Below, piece by piece: positions 10,095 to 17,139 of a stretch of DNA of 64,000 nt. The DNA is from Burkholderiales bacterium PBB2 (GTDB lineage Bacteria; Pseudomonadota; Gammaproteobacteria; Burkholderiales; Burkholderiaceae_C). The translations under genes and the position numbers were made by a program. Each line of letters opens with the position of its first letter. Within the stretch, counting starts at the first letter, position 1. Below the pieces are notes generated by a model. The model ran no database searches and was not told the DNA's origin. It saw nothing but the letters and a program-made list of their open reading frames with translations. The DNA lies in contig NKIM01000013.1 of assembly GCA_002255955.1 (NCBI GenBank), forward strand, positions 63,362-127,361, given 5' to 3'.

Positions 10095-11042
10095 ATGAAC
10101 CAAACCACTCAATCAAACCGCATCGACCTGACCGTCGGCCCGTTGCAGTACTGGTGGCCGCGCGCGCATATGCTGGCCTTTTATTCCGAGCTGGCCGAGG
10201 GGCCGGCAGACTGCCTGGTGCTGGGCGAGGTCTGCTGCTCGCGCCGCAATGAGTTCAGCCTGGCCGACTGGCTGGACCTGGGCCGCGATCTGGAGGCCTG
10301 TGGCAAGCAGGTGCGCCTGGCCACGCTGCCACTGGTAATGAGCGAGGCGGAGCTGCGCAGCGTGCACCGCATCGCCGAGCAGACGGAGTTCAGCATCGAG
10401 GCTGGCGACGCCAGCGCGCTGCAGGCCTGGAGCGAGCAGCCCGGCGCCACGCGCCGTCCGCTGGTGCTGGGCCCGCAGCTCAATCTCTACAGCGCCGGCG
10501 CGCTGCGCGAGGCCTTGCGCGAGGGGCCGGACATCAGCACCTGGGTGGCGCCGCTGGAGCTGTCACTCGATGCGGTGGCTCGGATCAATCCGACCGGCCC
10601 CGGGCGCCGGGTCGCGACCGAGGTCTTCGGCTTCGGACGCATGCCACTGGCCTTCTCGGCGCGCTGCTTCACCGCCCGCCACCACCGGCTCAGCAAGGAC
10701 CAGTGCGAGTTCCGCTGCCGCGACGATGCCGACGGCTTGCTGCTGCGCAGCAGCGAGGGCCAGGCCTTCCTGGCCCTCAACGGCATCAGCACCCAGTCAG
10801 CCGATCTGCATTGCCTGATCACCCAGCTGCCGCAGCTGCGCAGCGCCGGCGTCGACCGCCTGCGACTCTCGCCTTGCAGCCAGGGATTTGCCGAGGTGCT
10901 GCAGCTGTTTGAGACGGTGCTGAACCAGGGCGCGCCGGCCGCACCGGCACTGGCGCGGCTGCGCCAGCTGCCGCTGCCGGGCACCTTGGTCGACGGCTTC
11001 GCGCGGCGCCAGCCGGGCATGCGGGAGATCGACCATGTCTGA
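10095..11042 (+). CDS. ubiV: ubiquinone anaerobic biosynthesis protein UbiV (U32 family)
   Basis: The partner of UbiU in O2-independent ubiquinone hydroxylation. The 315-residue protein shares the U32 fold. The probable iron-sulfur ligands are a cysteine in GEVCCSRR (C47 or C48) plus C191, C204 and C208. The last three have the 13 and 4 spacing of E. coli UbiV C180, C193 and C197. The ubiT start overlaps its last 8 bases, indicating translational coupling. The adjacent anaerobic ribonucleotide reductase and nitrate-sensing genes support a role in growth without oxygen. Confidence 0.93.
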   Translation: MNQTTQSNRIDLTVGPLQYWWPRAHMLAFYSELAEGPADCLVLGEVCCSRRNEFSLADWLDLGRDLEACGKQVRLATLPLVMSEAELRSVHRIAEQTEFSIEAGDASALQAWSEQPGATRRPLVLGPQLNLYSAGALREALREGPDISTWVAPLELSLDAVARINPTGPGRRVATEVFGFGRMPLAFSARCFTARHHRLSKDQCEFRCRDDADGLLLRSSEGQAFLALNGISTQSADLHCLITQLPQLRSAGVDRLRLSPCSQGFAEVLQLFETVLNQGAPAAPALARLRQLPLPGTLVDGFARRQPGMREIDHV

Positions 11043-11493
11043 ACCCGGACACTGGGCGCCCCGCCTGCCCTCGGTCCGCGCCTGGCTGAGCCACGGCCGC
11101 GCCCTGCTGCGCCGCCTGCCGACCGAGCCGCCGTCCTGGTGCGCCGCGCGCGCGCTGGACCACCTGCTCTGGCCGCGCCTGGACGCCGGCCAGCGCAGCG
11201 CACTGCAGGGCCGTATCGTCGAGCTGGAGCTGGTGGAGAGCGGCCTGCGGCTGCGGCTGCGCCTGGGCACCGACGGCTTCGAGGCGGTCCGCGGCCACGT
11301 TGCGGCGCCGGCCCTGCTGCTGCGCGCCCGCAGCGCCGCGCTGTGGCGCCTGCTGCGCGGCCAGGACGATGCAGACCGCCTGTTCTTCGAACGCGCGCTG
11401 GTGATGGAGGGCGACACCGAGTACGGCCTGGTGCTGAAGAACACGCTGGACGCGATCGGCCCGCTGCTGCCGGCCTGGACCGAGCGGCTCTGA
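11035..11493 (+). CDS. ubiT: SCP2-domain ubiquinone accessory protein UbiT
   Basis: A 152-residue protein with an SCP2-type lipid-binding domain, the anaerobic counterpart of UbiJ. It is thought to present ubiquinone intermediates to the UbiUV enzymes. The core (about 40-130) includes LQGRIVELELVESGLRLRLRL and the C-terminal LVMEGDTEYGLVLKNTLDAI typical of UbiT. It overlaps ubiV by 8 bases. After its stop lie a decayed gene fragment and the nrdD control region. Confidence 0.9.
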   Translation: MSEPGHWAPRLPSVRAWLSHGRALLRRLPTEPPSWCAARALDHLLWPRLDAGQRSALQGRIVELELVESGLRLRLRLGTDGFEAVRGHVAAPALLLRARSAALWRLLRGQDDADRLFFERALVMEGDTEYGLVLKNTLDAIGPLLPAWTERL

Positions 11494-11507
11494 GCGGAAG
11501 GGAGCCG

Positions 11508-11633
11508 CTGGTCCTGTTCTTCGGCGCGCTCGGCCTGACCCCAATCACCAACAACGCGGCACTGTCCTGCCTTGGCTCGCTGATCACCGGCATCTCCGAC
11601 CCGGCCAAGTGCATGCGGGTGGCCGGCGGCGGC
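11508..11633 (+). pseudogene. remnant of a putative Na+/H+ antiporter gene
   Basis: The 307-base gap between ubiT and nrdD contains about 42 codons reading LFFGALGLTPITNNAALS, then CLGSLITGISDPAK and VAGGG. This resembles the late region of the putative Na+/H+ antiporter family (FFGATALTAITDNAALTYLGSLI...VAGALTGGG). There is no start, and the expected downstream motif (LTVIANAPNPAG) is replaced by unrelated sequence. The recognition is from memory of the family and has not been tested by alignment. It suggests that the ubi and nrd genes were joined by loss of an older gene. Confidence 0.5.
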
Positions 11634-11744
11634 AGCTTTTCTGCTGCTCTGATCCAGCCGCGCGCAGACGCCCACCGCCCCCCAGCCGGGCCCTTTTTGC
11701 GCCAGCGCAAGCTTTGCCGATTCGCCAGCGCTTTCCTGTTGCGG

Positions 11745-11791
11745 ACGCTATATCTAGTGCCTATCCTGCCGGTCGACACTACATATGGAGA
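11745..11791 (+). promoter_or_regulatory. tandem NrdR boxes upstream of nrdD
   Basis: Two 16-base sites resemble the NrdR consensus ACACWATATATWGTGT: ACGCTATATCTAGTGC at 11745-11760 and ACACTACATATGGAGA at 11776-11791. Their starts are 31 bases apart, the three-helical-turn spacing typical of NrdR box pairs. The first contains a TATATC-like -10 region and the second overlaps the nrdD ribosome-binding site (GGAG at 11787-11790). Confidence 0.7.
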
Positions 11792-11800
11792 AATCTCGCC

Positions 11801-13861
11801 ATGCAAATCAGCAAGCGCTGCGGCGCCCGCGTTGAATTCGACGCACTCAAGATCACCCAGGCTTTGGCACGTGCCGGCGCCGCCAGTGGCGAGATGGGGG
11901 GCGAAGCGGCTGCACAGCTGACCGAGCAATCGGTGCTGCCGCGGCTGTGGGCACGCTGTGCCAGCGCGGCGGCTCGGGGGGGCAGCCCGGCCCCCGTCCT
12001 GCTCGCAGTCGAGGACATCCAGGATGCCGTCGAGACGGCACTGTTCGAGGCCGGCATGCGCCGCACCCTGCGCGCCTATGTGATCTACCGCGAGCAGCAT
12101 GCCAAGCTGCGCGGCGCACGCCAGACTCTGGTCGATGTGCAGGACACCATGGACGAGTACCTGCAGCAGCGCGACTGGCGCATCAAGGCCAATGCCAACC
12201 AGGGCTGGAGCCTGGGCGGCCTGATCCTCAATGTCTCGGGCAAGGTGGTGGCCAACTACTGGCTGGACCAGGTCTACCCGCCCGAGGTCGGCCGCGCCCA
12301 CCGCGAGGCTGATCTGCACATCCATGATCTGGACATGCTCAGCGGCTACTGCGCCGGCTGGTCGCTGCGCACGCTGCTGAACGAGGGGCTCAATGGCGTG
12401 GCCGGCAAGGTCGAATCGGGGCCGCCGATGCACCTGAGCAGCGCGGTCGGGCAGATCGTCAACTTCCTCGGCACGCTGCAGAACGAATGGGCCGGCGCCC
12501 AGGCCTTCAGCAGCTTCGACACCTATCTGGCGCCCTATGTGCGCAAGGACGGCCTGAGCTACGCCCAGGTGCGCCAGTGCATGCAGGAGCTGGTCTACAA
12601 CCTCAACGTGCCCTCGCGCTGGGGCACGCAGACACCCTTCACCAACCTGACCTTCGACTGGACCTGCCCCGAGGACCTGCGCGAGCAGGTGCCGCAGATC
12701 GCCGGCCGCGAGATGCCCTTTCGCTACGGCGAGCTGCAGGCCGAGATGGACCTGATCAACCGCGCGTACATCGAGGTGATGATGGCCGGCGATGCCAAGG
12801 GCCGGGCCTTCACCTTCCCCATCCCGACCTACAACATCACGCCCGACTTCGACTGGCACAGCGCCAATGCCGAGGCCTTGTTCGAGATGACGGCGCGCTA
12901 CGGCCTGCCCTACTTCCAGAACTTCCTCAACTCGGAGCTGCAACCGAATATGGTGCGCTCGATGTGCTGCCGCCTGCAGCTGGACCTGCGCGAACTGCTC
13001 AAGCGCGGCAACGGCCTGTTCGGCTCGGCCGAGCAGACCGGTTCGCTGGGCGTGGTGACCATCAACTGCGCCCGCCTGGGCCATCTGCATGCCGGCGACG
13101 AGGCCGGCCTGCTGGCCCGGCTCGACCTGCTGCTGGAGCTGGGCCGCGACAGCCTGGAGATCAAGCGCAAGCTGATCCAGCGCCTGATCGACGAGGGCCT
13201 GTTCCCCTACACCCGCCGCTACCTGGGCACCTTGCGCAACCACTTCTCGACCCTGGGCGTGAACGGCATCAACGAGATGATCCGCAACTTCAGCGCCGAC
13301 CGCGAGGACATCACCACACCGGCCGGCCATGCCCTGGCCCTGCGCCTGCTGGACCATGTGCGCGCCCGCATGGTGGAGTTCCAGGAGCAGACCGGCCATC
13401 TCTACAACCTGGAGGCCACGCCGGCCGAGGGCACGACCTACCGCTTCGCCAAGGAAGACCGCAAGCGCTTCCCCGCCATCCTGCAGGCCGGCACGCCCGA
13501 GCAGCCCTACTACACCAACAGCTCGCAGCTGCCGGTGGGCTTCACCGACGACCCCTTCGAAGCCCTGGAGCGCCAGGACGCGCTGCAGCGCAAGTACACC
13601 GGCGGCACGGTGCTGCATCTGTACATGAACGAGGCGCTGAGCAGCGCCGAGGCGTGCCGCGAGCTGGTGCGGCGCTCGCTTTCGCGCTTTCGCCTGCCCT
13701 ACATCACCGTGACACCGACCTTCTCCATCTGCCCCACGCACGGCTATCTGAGCGGCCGGCATGAGTTCTGCCCGCATTGCGATGCCGAGGCGCTGGCGCG
13801 CAAGAGCCAGGCCCAGGCCCTGGCCCAGGCTGCGGCAGCGTCCCTTCTCCCCACCCCCTGA
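11801..13861 (+). CDS. nrdD: anaerobic ribonucleoside-triphosphate reductase, large part lacking the glycyl-radical domain
   Basis: The class III reductase makes dNTPs without oxygen. This 686-residue protein has an N-terminal ATP-cone (about 1-100), the catalytic ten-stranded barrel (active-site stretch SMCCRLQLDLREL near 387-399, and GSLGVVTINCARLGH) and most of the C-terminal zinc site (CPTHGYL...FCPHC). It then ends in a low-complexity tail (SQAQALAQAAAASLLPTP) before the glycyl-radical motif. That motif is encoded by the next gene. Start ATG at 11801, with GGAG 10 bases upstream. Tandem NrdR boxes precede it. The enzyme should be active only when paired with the small downstream product. 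Confidence 0.92.
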   Translation: MQISKRCGARVEFDALKITQALARAGAASGEMGGEAAAQLTEQSVLPRLWARCASAAARGGSPAPVLLAVEDIQDAVETALFEAGMRRTLRAYVIYREQHAKLRGARQTLVDVQDTMDEYLQQRDWRIKANANQGWSLGGLILNVSGKVVANYWLDQVYPPEVGRAHREADLHIHDLDMLSGYCAGWSLRTLLNEGLNGVAGKVESGPPMHLSSAVGQIVNFLGTLQNEWAGAQAFSSFDTYLAPYVRKDGLSYAQVRQCMQELVYNLNVPSRWGTQTPFTNLTFDWTCPEDLREQVPQIAGREMPFRYGELQAEMDLINRAYIEVMMAGDAKGRAFTFPIPTYNITPDFDWHSANAEALFEMTARYGLPYFQNFLNSELQPNMVRSMCCRLQLDLRELLKRGNGLFGSAEQTGSLGVVTINCARLGHLHAGDEAGLLARLDLLLELGRDSLEIKRKLIQRLIDEGLFPYTRRYLGTLRNHFSTLGVNGINEMIRNFSADREDITTPAGHALALRLLDHVRARMVEFQEQTGHLYNLEATPAEGTTYRFAKEDRKRFPAILQAGTPEQPYYTNSSQLPVGFTDDPFEALERQDALQRKYTGGTVLHLYMNEALSSAEACRELVRRSLSRFRLPYITVTPTFSICPTHGYLSGRHEFCPHCDAEALARKSQAQALAQAAAASLLPTP

Positions 13862-13892
13862 CCTCCCACTGAACCTCAACAAGGACCCGACC

Positions 13893-14123
13893 ATGAACGA
13901 GAACACCGCACTGCATCTCAGCCCCGCCCCGCGGGACGACCAGCCCCTGCTGCGCGAGGAGGAACGCCAGCGCTGCGAGATCTGGACGCGGGTGATGGGC
14001 TACCACCGCCCGGTCACCTCCTTCAACACCGGCAAGCAGGGCGAATTCCAGCAGCGCCTGCACTTCCAGGAGCGAACTTCACCCGCTCTTGCTCCCACGC
14101 CCACTCTTGCACCCTGCCGATGA
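13893..14123 (+). CDS. separate glycyl-radical C-terminal domain of anaerobic ribonucleotide reductase
   Basis: A 76-residue protein whose centre reads RCEIWTRVMGYHRP, then SFNTGKQGEFQQR. This is the class III reductase glycyl-radical loop, with G36 in RVMGY as the expected radical site and C28 just before it. In single-chain NrdD this segment follows directly after the zinc site. Here it is a separate gene in a different frame from nrdD. It has its own AAGGA ribosome-binding site 7 bases before ATG 13893 and overlaps nrdG by ATGA. The N-terminal 20 residues and the TSPALAPTPTLAPCR tail look unstructured. A simple sequencing frameshift is unlikely because the nrdD tail, gap and new start are all well formed. 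Confidence 0.85.
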   Translation: MNENTALHLSPAPRDDQPLLREEERQRCEIWTRVMGYHRPVTSFNTGKQGEFQQRLHFQERTSPALAPTPTLAPCR

Positions 14124-14851
14124 GCGAGGCCGCGGCCGCCACGCTCGGCATCGCCGGCCTGAGCCGCTTCAGCAGCGTCGACTACCCCGGCCAGCTGGCG
14201 GCGGTGGTCTTCCTGGCCGGCTGCCCCTGGCGCTGCGGCTACTGCCATAACCCGGATCTGCGGCGGCGCGACTCGGCCCGCCTGCACTGGCCGGAGGTGC
14301 TGGCCTGGCTGGAGACGCGGGTCGGCCTGCTCGACGCCGTGGTCTTCAGCGGCGGCGAGCCGACGCTGGACCCCGCCCTGCCCCAGGCCATGGCACAGGC
14401 GCGCGCGCTCGGCTTTCGCATCGGCCTGCACAGCGCCGGCATGCGGCCGCAGCGCCTGCCGCCGCTGCTGCCCTTGCTGGACTGGGTGGGCCTGGACATC
14501 AAGGCGGCGCCGCAAGACGCGGCCCTGCTAGGCCGCGTCGCCGGCTTGCGCAGCACGGCCGCGGCCGAGCGCGCCGCCGCCGCGGTGCGCGCCAGCCTGG
14601 CCCTGCTGATTGCCTCCGGCATCGCGCTGGAATGCCGCAGCACCGTGCATCCCTTGCTGCATCAGCCGCGGGCGCTGCGCGAGCTGGCCGAGCAGCTGAG
14701 CGCGGCCGGCGTGCGCCGCTGGGCCCTGCAGATCGCCCGGCCCGAGGGTTGCCAGCAGCCGCTGCCGCCGGTGCCGGCTGACTATCCGGCGCCGGCCCTG
14801 CTGGCCGATCTGGCCACGACACTGCCCGGCCTGCTGCTGCGCCGGGCCTGA
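14120..14851 (+). CDS. nrdG: anaerobic ribonucleotide reductase activating enzyme (radical SAM)
   Basis: Generates the glycyl radical on NrdD using S-adenosylmethionine and a 4Fe-4S cluster. The 243-residue protein has the radical SAM triad C35-x3-C39-x2-C42 in LAGCPWRCGYCHNPDL. The SAM-binding FSGGEPTLD and a DWVGLDIKAAP stretch follow. It is of the longer NrdG type. The four-base overlap with the small radical-domain gene suggests matched expression of radical carrier and activase. Annotators sometimes label this family pyruvate-formate-lyase activating-like, but the position after nrdD settles the call. Confidence 0.93.
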   Translation: MSEAAAATLGIAGLSRFSSVDYPGQLAAVVFLAGCPWRCGYCHNPDLRRRDSARLHWPEVLAWLETRVGLLDAVVFSGGEPTLDPALPQAMAQARALGFRIGLHSAGMRPQRLPPLLPLLDWVGLDIKAAPQDAALLGRVAGLRSTAAAERAAAAVRASLALLIASGIALECRSTVHPLLHQPRALRELAEQLSAAGVRRWALQIARPEGCQQPLPPVPADYPAPALLADLATTLPGLLLRRA

Positions 14852-14941
14852 AGCCCGGCTCCTACCGCACGTTCACCACGGCCTTGCCAGGACCCATGCC
14901 TTCTGGCATCGCGCGCCTGCAAGTTAGGAATCTGCGCCTTT

Positions 14942-14957
14942 CTTGCACCAGTTCAAG
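14942..14957. promoter_or_regulatory. FNR/Dnr-type box upstream of the Crp/Fnr gene
   Basis: CTTGCACCAGTTCAAG is a near-palindrome sharing the GTTCAAG half-site with the box upstream of nirS. It is centred about 106 bases before the ATG at 15056, leaving room for a promoter with the box near -41. It may mean auto-activation or control by FNR. Confidence 0.55.
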
Positions 14958-15055
14958 GCCACACATCCGCTGTTAATGGTCGACTACAGCCTCTTGCACG
15001 CAGCGTTGCCACGCCGGCACGGCGACACCGTGCCATGCCCGAGGAACCCGTAAAC

Positions 15056-15871
15056 ATGAACCCCAGCACTCAATCGCGGCCATGCCAGCCCCAGGCAGCG
15101 GGACTGGCTCTGGCCCTGCCTTCCGCACTCCAGCGGGCCTCCCACACAGGCCTCGAAGGGAGTTCGCCGTCGCTGCCCTTGATCCAGGCCCTACAGCAGG
15201 CCTGGCCAGCGCTGGCTGGCAAGGAAGAAGCCTTGCTGGCCCTGGCCGCAGAGGGGCGCAGTCACCGCATTCGGCAGCGCGGCTGCCTGTTCCGAGACGG
15301 TGCAGTCAACCTGGAGGGCAGCCTGTGGCTGCTGGTGCGCGGCAAACTCAGCATGGGTCGGCGCGACGCCAAGGGAATCTGGCGGCAAAGCCGGGCCTTG
15401 CTTGGCGGTCAGTGGATTGACCTGGTCACGGCCTGGTCGCAGGCCGACTTTCCCGAGACCGCCCTGGCGCTGAGCCCGGTGCTGGCTCATGAGATTCCGG
15501 CCAAGACCGTGCTGGGCCTATGCCGGACGCAACCGGCACTGCTCGCGGCCTTGCTCGACAGCCTGAGCCGCAGTGCCTGCGAAGCCATGGAGTCGCACCA
15601 GGCCCTGGCCACTCAAGACTTCCCGTCGCGACTTGCCGAATGGCTGCTTCATGAGCTCATGCTGCAGGGCCAAGGCGACTGCCTGACTCTGAGCCAGTTC
15701 AAACGGGACTTGGCAGCGCAATTGGGCGTGACGCCGGAAACCCTGTCCCGCACCCTGCGTCAATTCCATGAACAAGGCCTGATCGTGATGAAGCACAGCC
15801 AGCTGCGCTTCCCGGATCCCGCGCGCCTCGCCGCCTTGAGCCAACGTCAAGCCAGCGCGCCCATGAGCTGA
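15056..15871 (+). CDS. dnr: Crp/Fnr-family regulator, Dnr/NnrR-like
   Basis: A 271-residue transcription factor with an N-terminal cyclic-nucleotide-binding-type sensory domain (about 45-170), a dimer helix and a C-terminal winged helix (about 213-245). The recognition helix lies in LGVTPETLSRTLRQF, whose ExxSR pattern is that of FNR-class proteins reading TTGA-type boxes. It lacks the N-terminal cysteine cluster of oxygen-sensing FNR. This points to the Dnr/NnrR group that responds to nitric oxide, although that ligand is inferred. The ATG at 15056 has GAGG upstream; a start at 15035 is possible. The likely targets are nirS and its own promoter. Confidence 0.75.
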   Translation: MNPSTQSRPCQPQAAGLALALPSALQRASHTGLEGSSPSLPLIQALQQAWPALAGKEEALLALAAEGRSHRIRQRGCLFRDGAVNLEGSLWLLVRGKLSMGRRDAKGIWRQSRALLGGQWIDLVTAWSQADFPETALALSPVLAHEIPAKTVLGLCRTQPALLAALLDSLSRSACEAMESHQALATQDFPSRLAEWLLHELMLQGQGDCLTLSQFKRDLAAQLGVTPETLSRTLRQFHEQGLIVMKHSQLRFPDPARLAALSQRQASAPMS

Positions 15872-15917
15872 GGTCCGGCCTTTGAGGCGTCCTAGCCCGG
15901 GGCAGCTGCATTGCGCT

Positions 15918-17120
15918 TCATCGTTCAGGACCTCTTCCACTCCCGCTTTGAAGCAGCCACGGCCCATAGCGCAAGCTCCAGGCCAGCGCCAGAACGAGGT
16001 AAGCCAGCGCAACAGCAGGCAGCAGGTCTACAAGGCCCGGCCAGACAGGAGCCAGCGTGGCAGCCAAGCGGCCAGCAGTCAGCAACTGCAGCAGGGCTTG
16101 CATCAAGCTCTGGCCTCGGTCGACGGCCACGCTTCGGCCCTGTTGAACGGCGCTGACCCGACTGGCCATGGCCAGCAAAGTCGTGCCCATAAATCCGAGC
16201 GTCAGCGCATGCAAGGCAGCCATGGCCAGCGCGCGCGGCAGATCCGGGCGGCCCAGTCCGGCGCCCCCTTGCGCCAGCGCGTCCAAGGCCAGGCTCAGAC
16301 CCAGCCACATATAGCCGGCATGAAGCTGGGCGACCAGGGGCGCGCGCCGGGCGGCCCGCAGCTCACGCCGCTGAGCGTCACGCAAAACGAACACCGCCAG
16401 GCACAGCAGGGCCGCAGCAGCCAATAGGTGAATCGGCGCCGGCAGTGGCCAGGCCCAGAGCGCGGCCAGGTCCAGGCCAGCGCGCAGCAGCAGGCTGAGC
16501 AACAGACCGATCAAGAGGCCTGGCGCGCGTCGGCCTTGCTGGTGCACAAACGGCGTCAAGCGCTGCAAGGCCAGCACGAAGATGCTGCCAACACCCAGCC
16601 ACAAAGCCAGACGCTGTGCCGCCTGCAACAGCGTCGCCTGCTCGAACAGCACGGCCAGCGCAGCACACAGCTGGCACAGGCCAACCCAGAGCAAGCCGGC
16701 GGCGATACCCCAGGCATGCGCTGAAAAGCGTGCACCGTCCCGGGCACAGCGGCGCAGCAGGACCACTGCCATGCCGAGCATGAACAGGCCCGGCACAGCG
16801 GCAAACCCGGCGGCCAGGCCGCGTCGGCCCGCAGCATCGGCCAGCAGCAAACCCACCCATGCCAGCCAGGCGGCCACAGCGGGCAGCAGGAGCCGGCTGC
16901 CGTCGAGCGGCTCTTGGTCCAGCCAGCGCGGAAAGCTGGTGCCAGCAAAGCCGGCAATGAACAGCGGCATCATGCCCAGACTCATCAGCCAGCCATGCAG
17001 GACCGACACCGGCAGCACACCGGCAGGCTGCAGCCCCAACAAGCACGCGCTCCACCAGAGCGCGCTGCTCAACCACAGCGCAGCGGCAGCCGCGAACAGC
17101 GGACGGTGGGGCGACAGCAT
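15918..17120 (-). CDS. NnrS-like polytopic membrane protein (second copy)
   Basis: A 400-residue integral membrane protein with about twelve hydrophobic helices. The late motif ALTLGFMGTTLLAMASRVSA corresponds to the HALTVGLIGLMTLGMITRTALG block of the NnrS at 19109-20329, so it is a divergent member of the same haem- and copper-containing family. NnrS proteins help cells tolerate nitric oxide. It starts 19 bases after the ccoG stop, making it the last gene of the NsrR-linked cluster. Its function could differ from classical NnrS because overall similarity between the two copies is low. Confidence 0.75.
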   Translation of the reverse strand: MLSPHRPLFAAAAALWLSSALWWSACLLGLQPAGVLPVSVLHGWLMSLGMMPLFIAGFAGTSFPRWLDQEPLDGSRLLLPAVAAWLAWVGLLLADAAGRRGLAAGFAAVPGLFMLGMAVVLLRRCARDGARFSAHAWGIAAGLLWVGLCQLCAALAVLFEQATLLQAAQRLALWLGVGSIFVLALQRLTPFVHQQGRRAPGLLIGLLLSLLLRAGLDLAALWAWPLPAPIHLLAAAALLCLAVFVLRDAQRRELRAARRAPLVAQLHAGYMWLGLSLALDALAQGGAGLGRPDLPRALAMAALHALTLGFMGTTLLAMASRVSAVQQGRSVAVDRGQSLMQALLQLLTAGRLAATLAPVWPGLVDLLPAVALAYLVLALAWSLRYGPWLLQSGSGRGPER

Positions 17121-17139
17121 GTGCAGGCGCCGGCAGAGA

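Noticed and set aside
13761..13892. Upstream extension of the glycyl-radical gene into nrdD
   Set aside because: The extension is out of frame with nrdD, arginine/proline-rich, and the AAGGA site points to ATG 13893.
10487..13906. Open frame of over 1,100 codons on the minus strand across ubiV, ubiT and nrdD
   Set aside because: It runs antisense to three clearly conserved genes and has repetitive, low-complexity translation.
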